Shown piece by piece: positions 22,450 to 30,011 of a stretch of 34,172 nt of DNA. Source of the stretch: Acidobacteriota bacterium (lineage in GTDB: Bacteria > Acidobacteriota > Polarisedimenticolia > Gp22-AA2); contig QHXX01000048.1 in the NCBI GenBank assembly GCA_003223135.1, positions 1 through 34,172 of the forward strand, in the 5' to 3' direction. Each line of letters opens with the position of its first letter. Position 1 is the first letter of the stretch. A program made the translations under genes and the position numbers. The notes beneath the pieces were generated by a model that was not told the origin of the DNA, made no database searches, and saw nothing but the letters and a program-made list of their open reading frames with translations.

Positions 22450-23915
22450 AGGTTGCGATCTTTAGGAACGGCGTAGTCGCGCAGGATCTCCGCATTCGCC
22501 TTGTCCGCCGCCGCGCGGTCGAGCACGGCCACGCGCCCGAAGTAGGCGAATTCGAACATGTGGTAGGGACCCTGGTTCTCCTCGATGGCCCGGACCAGGT
22601 CCTGGAGGGACTCAATCGAGCGGTCGTTGACCCTGTCGACAAGGATGTTCCTGAAGAACGCGATATTCACGTTGACGGGGTGATCGAGACGGCGCAGCAG
22701 CACGATCCGCTCTTTCTTGAGGATTGCGGGATCTTCCTGCGGGCGGAAGAGAAGCTCGTAGACCAGCTCGGAGTCGGCGTTCGACATCCAATCATCGCCG
22801 AAGGTCTTGACCATCTCGCGATCCAGCGGGACGAACACCAGACCCGCATAGACGTAATAGCGCGGTCGCCGGTCGTACTGGTTCGACCAGCGCACGTTCC
22901 CCGGGTAGGTCTTGAGCGGGATCGACAGGTCCTTCCGGGCGCCGTCGCGCAGGATCCTGAGGGCGAGCGGTTCGCCGATCTGGTGCCGATCCACGAGGAG
23001 CCCGAACGGCAGGCGCAGATCGCCGGACGCGACGCTGCCGTCGTTCGCGATCGGCTCGCCTCCGATGCGGAGGAGGACGTCGCCGGTTCGCAGCGATCCA
23101 TCGGCGCTGCCTCCCGGCGCGATCCAGTCGACCCGCACTCCCGATTCACCCTCCTTCATTCCCGCGAGTCGCCGGGCGGCCCGGTTCTCGAGCGTAGAAG
23201 TCCGGATGGCAAGATCCGGGTAGCCGTCATACGTCCCGTCCTTCGCGTCGGCGAGGAAGTGACGGATGACCTCGGTCGGGATGAAGAACCCGACGCTCTC
23301 GAGCTGCTTGTTGTTCTGGAACGCGACGCCGACGATCCTGCCCTCCTGGACGACGGGACCGCCGCTGTTGCCCGGATTGATGGCCGCGTCGGTCTGCACC
23401 GCCAGATGCTGATCGGCGGCGGAGTGGGTATAGATCTGCCGGTCGATGCGCGACACGACGCCCTGCGTCGACGAGATTTGGTCGCCGCCGCTGGGGTAGC
23501 CATAGGTCTCGACCATGGAGCGCAGCGGCGGGAGACCGCCGATCGGGAGGGCCGGCACTCCGTCGAGAAGGTTCGGTTCGACCGGACGGATCAGCGCGAG
23601 GTCGCAGTCGTGGCCCTCGACGACGACGCGCCCCTCGTGCGGGTTCGGGTCACCGTAGAGGTACAGCGCGAGGAAGCGCGCGTCGCTGACGACATGCGCG
23701 TTCGTCATGATCATGCCGCCCTCGACGACGAACCCGCTCCCGGTCAGCCACTGCGTCGAGCCGGGGCTCCACGGAGAGTACCAGTTGGGGCGCTGCGCAT
23801 GGTTGACGATGCGGACCACCGAGCGCTCGATTGCGGGCGCCGCTCCGCGCGGCGCGGCCGCGGCCAGCCAGACGGACGTCGCGACGAGGACGAAGAAGAC
23901 TGTTCGGCTTCTCAA
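22446..23915 (-). CDS. Deg/HtrA-like periplasmic serine protease
   Basis: A 489-residue trypsin-like protease with PDZ-type domains. The start is TTG at 23915, supported by AAGGAG 7 nt upstream and a signal peptide (MRSRTVFFVLVATSVWLAAA). The triad is complete: H74 (MTNAHVV), D105 (HDCDLALIRP) and S184 (NPGNSGGPVV). A PDZ domain follows at about 255-345 (GSLRTGDVLLRIGGEPI), and the C-terminal third carries a second, more divergent PDZ-like segment (about 420-480). Two-domain architecture and position suggest an envelope quality-control or regulatory protease. It is the first gene of a two-gene unit with the catalytically dead paralogue. A TAGAAT -10-like element on the minus strand at 23987-23992 is a weak promoter candidate. 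Confidence 0.88.
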   Translation of the reverse strand: MRSRTVFFVLVATSVWLAAAAPRGAAPAIERSVVRIVNHAQRPNWYSPWSPGSTQWLTGSGFVVEGGMIMTNAHVVSDARFLALYLYGDPNPHEGRVVVEGHDCDLALIRPVEPNLLDGVPALPIGGLPPLRSMVETYGYPSGGDQISSTQGVVSRIDRQIYTHSAADQHLAVQTDAAINPGNSGGPVVQEGRIVGVAFQNNKQLESVGFFIPTEVIRHFLADAKDGTYDGYPDLAIRTSTLENRAARRLAGMKEGESGVRVDWIAPGGSADGSLRTGDVLLRIGGEPIANDGSVASGDLRLPFGLLVDRHQIGEPLALRILRDGARKDLSIPLKTYPGNVRWSNQYDRRPRYYVYAGLVFVPLDREMVKTFGDDWMSNADSELVYELLFRPQEDPAILKKERIVLLRRLDHPVNVNIAFFRNILVDRVNDRSIESLQDLVRAIEENQGPYHMFEFAYFGRVAVLDRAAADKANAEILRDYAVPKDRNL

Positions 23916-24104
23916 GGACCGGCTCCTTAGTGGGTGTGTGCACGTGACGATCGTCCATCCGCGTCCCGAACGTCCTGACGCGATTCATTCTAGCCCGAGG
24001 CCCGCGTTCGCGGGCGCGATTCCTGAAATCGGCGGGGCGGCGAGCCGGCGCGCTCCGTGTCGGTGATATCATCTCGCCGCCCGGCGAATCACGAGAACAC
24101 TCCC

Positions 24105-25496
24105 ATGCACGATCTGACACGTGGATCCGTGACGCGGCACCTGTTCGCGCTCTCCGCCTTCATGGCGGTGAGCATGGTGTTCCAGACCTTGTATTATCTC
24201 GCGGACCTCTATTTCGTCGGCCGGCTGGGCAAGGAGGCGATCGCCGCCGTCGGTCTGGCGGGCAACCTGATGGTCGTGGTCCTGGCGATCACGCAGACTC
24301 TCAGTGTCGGCACCACGACGCTGATCTCGCACGCCGTGGGACAAAAAGACCACGGGCGCGCCAATCTGGTGTTCAACCAGGCGTTCCTGCTCTCGCTCCT
24401 GGTGGGCGCCGTGGTGGCGGTCCTGGGGTTCGGATTGCGCGAGCGGTACTGCCTTTGGCTGGGTGCCGACGCCGCCACCGCGCGACTGGGCGTGAACTAT
24501 CTGAACTGGTTCATCCCCGCGATGCTGCTGCAGTTCGCGATCGTGGCCATGGGCGCGGCCCTGCGCGGCAGCGGAGTGGTGAAGCCGACCGTCGGCATCC
24601 AGATCCTGACCGTCCTCCTGAACATCGCGCTGGCGCCGGTGCTCATCCTTGGCTGGGGCACGGGACACCCGCTCGGCGTGACGGGGGCGGCGCTGGCGAC
24701 GTTTCTCGCCATCCTGGCGGGGACGGCTGTCTTCTGGGTGTATTTTCTGCGTCCGCAGAACTATCTGAAATTTTCCCTGGCCGACTGGAAGCCCAGGCGC
24801 CCGCTCTGGTGGGGTATGACGCGCGTCGGCCTGCCGGCGGGAGGCGAATTCGCCCTGATGTCGGTCTACATGGTGCTGGTGTACTGGATCATCCGCAATT
24901 TTGGAGCGGCGGCGCAGGCCGGCTTCGGCATCGGCGCCCGGGTGATGCAGGCCATGCTGCTGCCGGTCATCGCCATCAGCTTCGCCGCCGCCCCGCTGGC
25001 GGGACAGAACTTCGGCGCGCGCGACGCCGGGCGGGTGCGGGAGACGTTCAGGTCGGCCTCCATGCTGGTCTCCGCGCTCATGATCCTGTTCACGATCCTG
25101 AGCCACATCGCGCCCCAGGCCATGATTGGCACCTTTTCCGCCGAGCCCGAAGTGATCGCCTTCGGGGCCGAGTACCTGCGCGTCATCTCCTTCAACTTCC
25201 TGGCGATGGGGTTGATCTTCACCAGCTCCAGCATGTTTCAGGGGATGGGGAACACGCTGCCTCCCCTGGCCTGCTCGTCGCTTCGCCTGCTGTTGTTCGC
25301 CCTGCCGGCCTACATGCTGTCCCAACGGCCGGGATTCCAGATTCGCGAGGTCTGGTATCTCTCGGTCGCCTCGGTGGCGATCCAGGCGGTTGTGAATCTC
25401 GTCCTGGTTCAGCGCGAGTTCCGCCGCCGGCTGGCGTTCGCTCCGGCCCATGTCGCCGTTGCGGTCCCCGACCAGCAATCGGCGGGGGCGGGTTAA
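24105..25496 (+). CDS. MATE-family multidrug/metabolite exporter
   Basis: A 463-residue inner-membrane antiporter with about 12 membrane helices in two similar halves. The ATG at 24105 (MHDLTRGSVTRHLF) matches the usual family beginning; an upstream start at 24057 adds only polar residues. Typical sequence includes the first helix (LYYLADLYFVGRLG), the VGQKDHGRAN loop, and in the second half QNFGARDAGRVRETF. MATE proteins export drugs or metabolites in exchange for Na+ or H+. It is transcribed divergently from the Deg pair, with 189 nt between starts. It lies 7.7 kb from the NRPS genes, so export of that product is possible but not supported by operon structure. Confidence 0.92.
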   Translation: MHDLTRGSVTRHLFALSAFMAVSMVFQTLYYLADLYFVGRLGKEAIAAVGLAGNLMVVVLAITQTLSVGTTTLISHAVGQKDHGRANLVFNQAFLLSLLVGAVVAVLGFGLRERYCLWLGADAATARLGVNYLNWFIPAMLLQFAIVAMGAALRGSGVVKPTVGIQILTVLLNIALAPVLILGWGTGHPLGVTGAALATFLAILAGTAVFWVYFLRPQNYLKFSLADWKPRRPLWWGMTRVGLPAGGEFALMSVYMVLVYWIIRNFGAAAQAGFGIGARVMQAMLLPVIAISFAAAPLAGQNFGARDAGRVRETFRSASMLVSALMILFTILSHIAPQAMIGTFSAEPEVIAFGAEYLRVISFNFLAMGLIFTSSSMFQGMGNTLPPLACSSLRLLLFALPAYMLSQRPGFQIREVWYLSVASVAIQAVVNLVLVQREFRRRLAFAPAHVAVAVPDQQSAGAG

Positions 25497-25574
25497 CGTT
25501 CGTCCTCCATCACAATCCTGTCATCGCCCAGCTTCCGAAACCGGCGTGAGCACATCGTAAGCTCGCGCGCTTTC

Positions 25575-25602
25575 TTGACTTGGCCGACGAGCTAAATACA
25601 TT
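25575..25602 (+). promoter_or_regulatory. Putative promoter of the TonB receptor/YfiR/kinase operon
   Basis: TTGACT (25575-25580), a 16-nt spacer and TACATT (25597-25602), 58 nt before the ATG at 25661. The -35 matches 5 of 6 and the -10 matches 4 of 6, in a locally AT-rich stretch. Confidence 0.4.
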
Positions 25603-25660
25603 GGATCGCGGGCGGGTGCCCGCGAGGCTCGCGGGGCGTTCGGCCTCGGATGGGTGGCGC

Positions 25661-26917
25661 ATGAGAGAGGCGACTCTCGGGTCTGACTCCCCGAAAAATC
25701 GACAGAGTCCGCTCCTTCGTTCCGGTCTGTTCCTGCCGGCCGCGCTCATGGCCGTGGCCGCCGGATTCAGCCAGCCGGCGCTGTGTCAGGACGCCGCCCC
25801 GGATCTCACCACGGTCGGGATCGAGGCCGTGATGAACATGGAGGTGACCTCGGTCTCGAAAACGCCGGAACGGTTCATGGAGGCCGCCGCGGCGGTCCAG
25901 GTCATCACGTCCGAGGACATCCGGCGCTCGGGGGCCACGACTCTCCCCGATCTTCTGCGCCTCGTCCCCGGTGTGCAGGTCGCCCGCGTCAACTCGAACA
26001 CCTGGGCCGTCGGCGTGCGGGGCTTCACGAGCACGCTCTCCCGGTCGCTGCTCGTCCTCATCGACGGGCGGAGCGTCTATTCCCCGCTGTTCGCCGGTGT
26101 CTATTGGGACGTGCAGGACATCCTCCTGAACGACATCGACCGTATCGAAGTGATCCGGGGACCCGGGGCGACACTGTGGGGGGCGAACGCCGTCAACGGT
26201 GTCATCAACATCATCACCAAGAGCGCCCAGGCGACGCAGGGCGCGTACACATCGATCCGCGGCGGGAACGAAGACCGGGTCCTGGCGACGGGGCGGTTCG
26301 GAGGCAAGACGTCGGGAGGCATGGCCTTCCGGGCCTACGGGAGATTCGCCGATCACGACCCGGAGTTCCACCAGAACGCGGACGACTACGACGGCTGGCA
26401 CCTGGGGCACGCCGGATTCCGGGCGGACGCCGATCCGGGGGAGCGGGACCATGTCACGATCCAGGGAGATCACTACGACGGCAGGGCCGGACAACGCACG
26501 GTCATTTCCACCTACAGCGCGCCGTACAGCCAGACCGTGGAGGAGGACGCCGAGCTTTCGGGCGGAAATCTTCTCGGTCAGTGGAGGCGCCGGCTCGGTG
26601 AAGACTCGGACACCACGCTGCAGGTCTATTACGATCGCACGCACCGGAGCCAGACGAACTTTACGGAAGATCGGGACACGTTCGACGTCGAGTTCCGGCA
26701 TCATCTGCGCCTGGCCTCACGCCACGAGCTTCTGTGGGGCGCCTGCGTGTCCTCTTCAGCCCCTCATCGCGGCAGGTGCTCTGGTCCGCGGCCTCGCGCG
26801 CCCTGCGCGTGCCCTCGCGGGTCGAGAGCGATCTGGTGGCGACGGGGCTCATCGATCCGACCACGCCGACCTTCGTCCGGCTGCAGGGCACGAAGGACTT
26901 CGCGCCGGAGCGTCTGA
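25661..26917 (+). CDS. TonB-dependent receptor, N-terminal part of a frameshifted gene
   Basis: First part of an outer-membrane receptor. The start at 25661 (MREATLGSDS) gives a polar N-terminus, a hydrophobic segment (LFLPAALMAVAAGF) and a cleavage region near residue 42. The plug domain is at about 60-190 (VQVITSEDIRRSGATTLPDL, VLIDGRSVY, IEVIRGPGATLWGANAVNG). Beta-barrel strands follow to HELLWG (codon ending 26740). After that this frame reads Arg/Pro/Ser-rich sequence to a stop at 26917. The barrel continues in another frame from about 26745. Family comparison suggests about 60-70 residues are missing at the junction. As it stands it would not make a full barrel. First gene of the signalling operon. 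Confidence 0.82.
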   Translation: MREATLGSDSPKNRQSPLLRSGLFLPAALMAVAAGFSQPALCQDAAPDLTTVGIEAVMNMEVTSVSKTPERFMEAAAAVQVITSEDIRRSGATTLPDLLRLVPGVQVARVNSNTWAVGVRGFTSTLSRSLLVLIDGRSVYSPLFAGVYWDVQDILLNDIDRIEVIRGPGATLWGANAVNGVINIITKSAQATQGAYTSIRGGNEDRVLATGRFGGKTSGGMAFRAYGRFADHDPEFHQNADDYDGWHLGHAGFRADADPGERDHVTIQGDHYDGRAGQRTVISTYSAPYSQTVEEDAELSGGNLLGQWRRRLGEDSDTTLQVYYDRTHRSQTNFTEDRDTFDVEFRHHLRLASRHELLWGACVSSSAPHRGRCSGPRPRAPCACPRGSRAIWWRRGSSIRPRRPSSGCRARRTSRRSV

Positions 26918-27519
26918 CGGCTTATGAGATCGGCTACCGGGTGCAGGCGACGGAGCGCCTGTTCCTCGACCTGGCCTTGTTCTACAACGACTACATCCGC
27001 CTGCTGAGCCTGGAACCGGGCGCTCCCTTCACCGAGACGTCGCCGCCGCCGAGCCACACCATCGTGCCGCTCTTCCTCCGGAACAAGATGACGGCGGAGG
27101 TCCGCGGCGGCGAGCTGGCCTGGGAGTGGCGGCCGATCGCCACGTGGCGGCTCACCGGTTCCTATTCCTACCTCGACATGAATCTTGCCGGGGCCGCGGA
27201 CAGTCTCGATACCACGACCGAGGCCTCGACCGAGGGATCGAGTCCCCGGCACATGGCCTGGATCCGCTCGTCCCTGGACGTTCGCCGTAATCTCGGCCTG
27301 GACCTGACCCTCCGATACGTCGGCAGACTGCCGGCCCAGCAGATCGAGGACTACACGGAGATGGATGTGCTGATCAGCCGGCGTCTGCCCCAGGGCTTCG
27401 AGGTCGCTCTGGCCGGGCAGAACCTGCTTTCGCCCCATCACGCCGAGTTCGGCGGGGGAGGCGCCGGGCCGATCGAGGTCGAACGGAGCGTGTACGGAAG
27501 GATTGTGCGACGATGGTAA
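26734..27519 (+). CDS. TonB-dependent receptor, C-terminal part of the same frameshifted gene
   Basis: The remainder of the receptor's barrel. Recognisable sequence begins at about 26745 (VLFSPSSRQVLWSAASRA, then RVPSRVE) and continues through typical late-barrel strands: FAPERLTAYEIGYRVQ, LFLDLALFYNDY, LDLTLRYVGRLP and VALAGQNLLSPHH. It ends on a C-terminal aromatic Trp (RIVRRW), as expected for barrel insertion by BAM. The GTG at 26734 lacks a ribosome binding site, so it is not a separate gene. Its last 7 nt overlap the YfiR-like gene. The conserved end and the intact downstream genes suggest recent disruption or an assembly fault. Confidence 0.82.
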   Translation: MGRLRVLFSPSSRQVLWSAASRALRVPSRVESDLVATGLIDPTTPTFVRLQGTKDFAPERLTAYEIGYRVQATERLFLDLALFYNDYIRLLSLEPGAPFTETSPPPSHTIVPLFLRNKMTAEVRGGELAWEWRPIATWRLTGSYSYLDMNLAGAADSLDTTTEASTEGSSPRHMAWIRSSLDVRRNLGLDLTLRYVGRLPAQQIEDYTEMDVLISRRLPQGFEVALAGQNLLSPHHAEFGGGGAGPIEVERSVYGRIVRRW

Positions 27520-28094
27520 AAGGCGTCCGGCTGCGGCGCGGCGCTCTGCTCCTGGCCGCGGTCCTGATCTCCGGCGGGGGCGGGGCGCGTGGAAACGAAG
27601 CGGTCCCGCGAGGTCTCTCCGAGTACCAGATCAAGGCCGCCTACCTCTACTACTTCACGACCTTCGTGGCCTGGCCTCCCGAGGCGTTCTCCCGGAGCGG
27701 CGAGGCGCTGGTCGTCGGGGTCCTCGGGGCGGACCCCTTCGGCCCCATCCTCGATGACACACTCCGCGGCAAGACCGTCGACAACCGACGGGTCGTCGTC
27801 AAGAGGTTCGGAAACATCCGGGACGCGCGCGCGAGCCACATCCTCTTCATCAGCGCCTCGGAGCGGGATCGTCTCGCCTCCATCCTGAAGGCCCTCGAGG
27901 GAGCGTCGGTCCTGACGGTCGGCGAGATCGATCACTTCGCGTCCCGCGGCGGACAGATCGCGTTCCGCATGGAGGACAAGAAGGTCCGCTTCGACATCAA
28001 CGTCACGGCCGTGGAGCGAGCCCGGCTCAAGGTCAGCGCTCAGCTCATGAAACTCGGCAGGATTGTCGACGAATCGGACCGCCAGGGAGGCTAA
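27513..28094 (+). CDS. YfiR-family (DUF4154) periplasmic protein, Cys-free
   Basis: A 193-residue exported protein. Its ATG overlaps the TonB receptor stop by 7 nt. An N-terminal signal (LLLAAVLISGGGGA) precedes the DUF4154/YfiR domain at about 35-180, with YQIKAAYLYYFTTFVAWP, VVGVLGADPFG, SHILFIS and GGQIAFRMEDKKVRFDINV. In Pseudomonas aeruginosa, YfiR represses the diguanylate cyclase YfiN by binding its periplasmic domain, and it contains disulfide-forming Cys. This protein has no Cys at all. The next gene encodes a kinase with a YfiN-type periplasmic sensor, so YfiR probably controls that kinase; this is inference from gene order. Confidence 0.88.
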   Translation: MVKGVRLRRGALLLAAVLISGGGGARGNEAVPRGLSEYQIKAAYLYYFTTFVAWPPEAFSRSGEALVVGVLGADPFGPILDDTLRGKTVDNRRVVVKRFGNIRDARASHILFISASERDRLASILKALEGASVLTVGEIDHFASRGGQIAFRMEDKKVRFDINVTAVERARLKVSAQLMKLGRIVDESDRQGG

Positions 28095-28099
28095 ATCGC

Positions 28100-29569
28100 A
28101 TGGCATTCCTCGGCGACGCATCGGTCAAGACGAAACTGATCCTGACCAGCATCCTCAGCAAGGGCGTCGCTCTGCTCGTCGCCGGCGTCGTGATCACGAG
28201 CTTCGACCTGATGGCGCTGCGCGAGAAGCTGGTGCGGAGAATGTCGATTCAGGCCGACATCGTGGGCGCCAACTGTGTGTCCGCCCTCCTGTTCAGCGAC
28301 CCGAAATCCGCCGAAACGACCCTCGCCGCCCTCAAGGCCGACCCGCGCATCCGCGCGGCCGGGCTGTATGCCGCGGACCGGCGATTGTTCGCGACCTACC
28401 TTCAGGATCCCTCAGGGGAAACGAGCCTTTTGGAGGACAGCCTCGGCGAAACCGGCCAGGGCCATCGTCTGGGAAACGACAGGCTCGTGCTGTGGAGGAG
28501 CATTTTGTTCGATCAGAAAATGATCGGCGCCGTGGTCATCGTGTCGGATCTCAGCGAGGTTGGCGCCACGATGACGCGCGATGTCCTCGTCTTCGCGTGC
28601 GTGCTTCTGGTCTCGCTCCTGATCGCCCTCGCCATCTCCTCCCGGCTTCAGCGGAGCATCTCGCAGCCGATCCTCGATCTCGCCGGGGTGGCCCGGAGGG
28701 TGACTCTCGAGAAGGACTATTCCGTCCGCGCCTCGGGCGGCAGCCGCGACGAGATCGGATCGCTCGTCGTGGCCTTCAACGAGATGCTCGAGGAGATCCG
28801 GCAGCAGGAGGCCGAACTCCGGGCGGCCCGCGACAGGCTGGAGCAGCGTGTCGCGGAGCGTACCGCCCAGCTCCAGGTCGCCAACAAGGAGCTGGAAGCC
28901 TTCTCCTACTCCGTGTCCCACGATCTGCGCGCTCCTCTGCGTAGCATCGAGGGCTTCAGCCGTGCGTTGATGGAGGATTGCGCCGACGGTCTCAGCGAGT
29001 CAGGTCGGGACTCGCTCCAGCGGATCGTCGGGTCCACCGTCAAGATGGGTCAGCTCATCGACGGACTCCTGAATCTCTCCCGCGTGACGCGCACGGAGGT
29101 GCGGGGCCGGAGCGTCGACCTCAGCTCTCTCGCGGGCGAGATATGGGCCGAGCTCAAGGACAGCGAGCGCGACCGTCCGGTGGAGTGCGTGATCGCCGCT
29201 GGCGCCATCGCCGAAGGGGATCCGGCGCTCCTGCGCGCCGTGCTCCAGAACCTGCTCGGGAACGCGTGGAAATTCACCCGGAAGCGCACGCCGGCCAGGA
29301 TCGAATTCGGGTTCGCGGAGGAATCGGGTGAGAGGACGTATTTCGTCAAGGACAATGGCGCCGGCTTCGACATGTCGTATGCGGACAAGCTCTTCGGTGC
29401 GTTCCAGCGCCTGCACGGCCAGAATGAATTTCCCGGAATCGGCATCGGTCTGGCGACCGTTCAGCGGATCGTGAGCCGGCACGGGGGCCGCGTGTGGGCC
29501 ATCGGCGCCCCCGACCAGGGGGCGTCCGTCTACTTCACTCTCGGCAGGGGAGGGGCCAATGGTGGATAA
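28100..29569 (+). CDS. CHASE8-HAMP sensor histidine kinase
   Basis: A 489-residue inner-membrane kinase. The ribosome binding site (GGGAGG) overlaps the end of the YfiR-like gene, 5 nt before. TM1 is at about 15-36, and the periplasmic CHASE8-like domain at about 37-155 (ANCVSALLFSDPKSAETTL, AGLYAADRRLFATY). TM2 is at about 160-182, HAMP at about 182-235, and a coiled coil at about 232-265. HisKA carries phospho-acceptor H274 (FSYSVSHDLRAPL). The ATPase domain has N box (NLLGNAWKFT), G1 (DNGAGFD) and G2 (GIGIGLATV). In the YfiN paradigm the same sensor drives a GGDEF domain; here a kinase replaces it. It probably phosphorylates the response regulator encoded next, with which it overlaps by 11 nt. 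Confidence 0.93.
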   Translation: MAFLGDASVKTKLILTSILSKGVALLVAGVVITSFDLMALREKLVRRMSIQADIVGANCVSALLFSDPKSAETTLAALKADPRIRAAGLYAADRRLFATYLQDPSGETSLLEDSLGETGQGHRLGNDRLVLWRSILFDQKMIGAVVIVSDLSEVGATMTRDVLVFACVLLVSLLIALAISSRLQRSISQPILDLAGVARRVTLEKDYSVRASGGSRDEIGSLVVAFNEMLEEIRQQEAELRAARDRLEQRVAERTAQLQVANKELEAFSYSVSHDLRAPLRSIEGFSRALMEDCADGLSESGRDSLQRIVGSTVKMGQLIDGLLNLSRVTRTEVRGRSVDLSSLAGEIWAELKDSERDRPVECVIAAGAIAEGDPALLRAVLQNLLGNAWKFTRKRTPARIEFGFAEESGERTYFVKDNGAGFDMSYADKLFGAFQRLHGQNEFPGIGIGLATVQRIVSRHGGRVWAIGAPDQGASVYFTLGRGGANGG

Positions 29570-30005
29570 GAGGATCGTTCTGCTCGTGGAGGATAACCCT
29601 GATGACGAGGCCCTGACGTTGCGGGCGCTGAAAAAGAACAACATCCTCAACGAGGTGATCGTCGCCCGGGACGGCGCCGAGGCTCTCGAGTACCTTCTGG
29701 GCACCAACGGGAAGTCAGGGAAGATCCGGCTCGAACAGCTCGCGGTGGTTCTTCTGGACCTGAAACTGCCCAAGGTGAACGGCCTGGAGGTCCTGCGCCG
29801 CGTGCGGGCGGATCCGCGCACGAAGCTCCTTCCGATCGTCGTCCTGACATCGTCCAAGGAGGAGAAGGACCTGGTCAGCGCCTACGACTCCGGCGCCAAC
29901 AGCTACGTCCAGAAGCCGGTGGAATTCGCGGATTTCGTCAGGGCCGCCGGGCACCTGGGTCTGTACTGGCTGGTGACCAATGCTCCGCCACCCGTGACGA
30001 GATAG
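29559..30005 (+). CDS. Single-domain response regulator (Rcp1/CheY-like)
   Basis: A 148-residue stand-alone receiver. It starts inside the kinase gene (11-nt overlap), with GGGGAGGGG upstream. The acidic pocket is EDNPDDE near residue 11, the phospho-acceptor is D67 (LLDLKLPKVNG), the switch Thr/Ser is in VVLTSSKEE, and K119 is in VQKPV. The extended loop before the Asp strand and the EDNPDDE pattern are typical of regulators paired with phytochrome-type kinases. With no output domain it probably passes phosphate on, or acts by protein contact. The hybrid kinase encoded 6 nt downstream is the obvious partner. Confidence 0.93.
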   Translation: MVDKRIVLLVEDNPDDEALTLRALKKNNILNEVIVARDGAEALEYLLGTNGKSGKIRLEQLAVVLLDLKLPKVNGLEVLRRVRADPRTKLLPIVVLTSSKEEKDLVSAYDSGANSYVQKPVEFADFVRAAGHLGLYWLVTNAPPPVTR

Positions 30006-30011
30006 GCGGCG

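Noticed and set aside
24000-24015. GCCCGC-GTTC-GCGGGC hairpin between the Deg and MATE genes
   Set aside because: Short, lies between divergent starts with no T tract, and is expected by chance in DNA this GC-rich.
24069-25478. Minus-strand open frame of 469 codons opposite the MATE gene
   Set aside because: Gln/His/Arg-rich, no domain; the plus strand encodes a typical 12-helix transporter.
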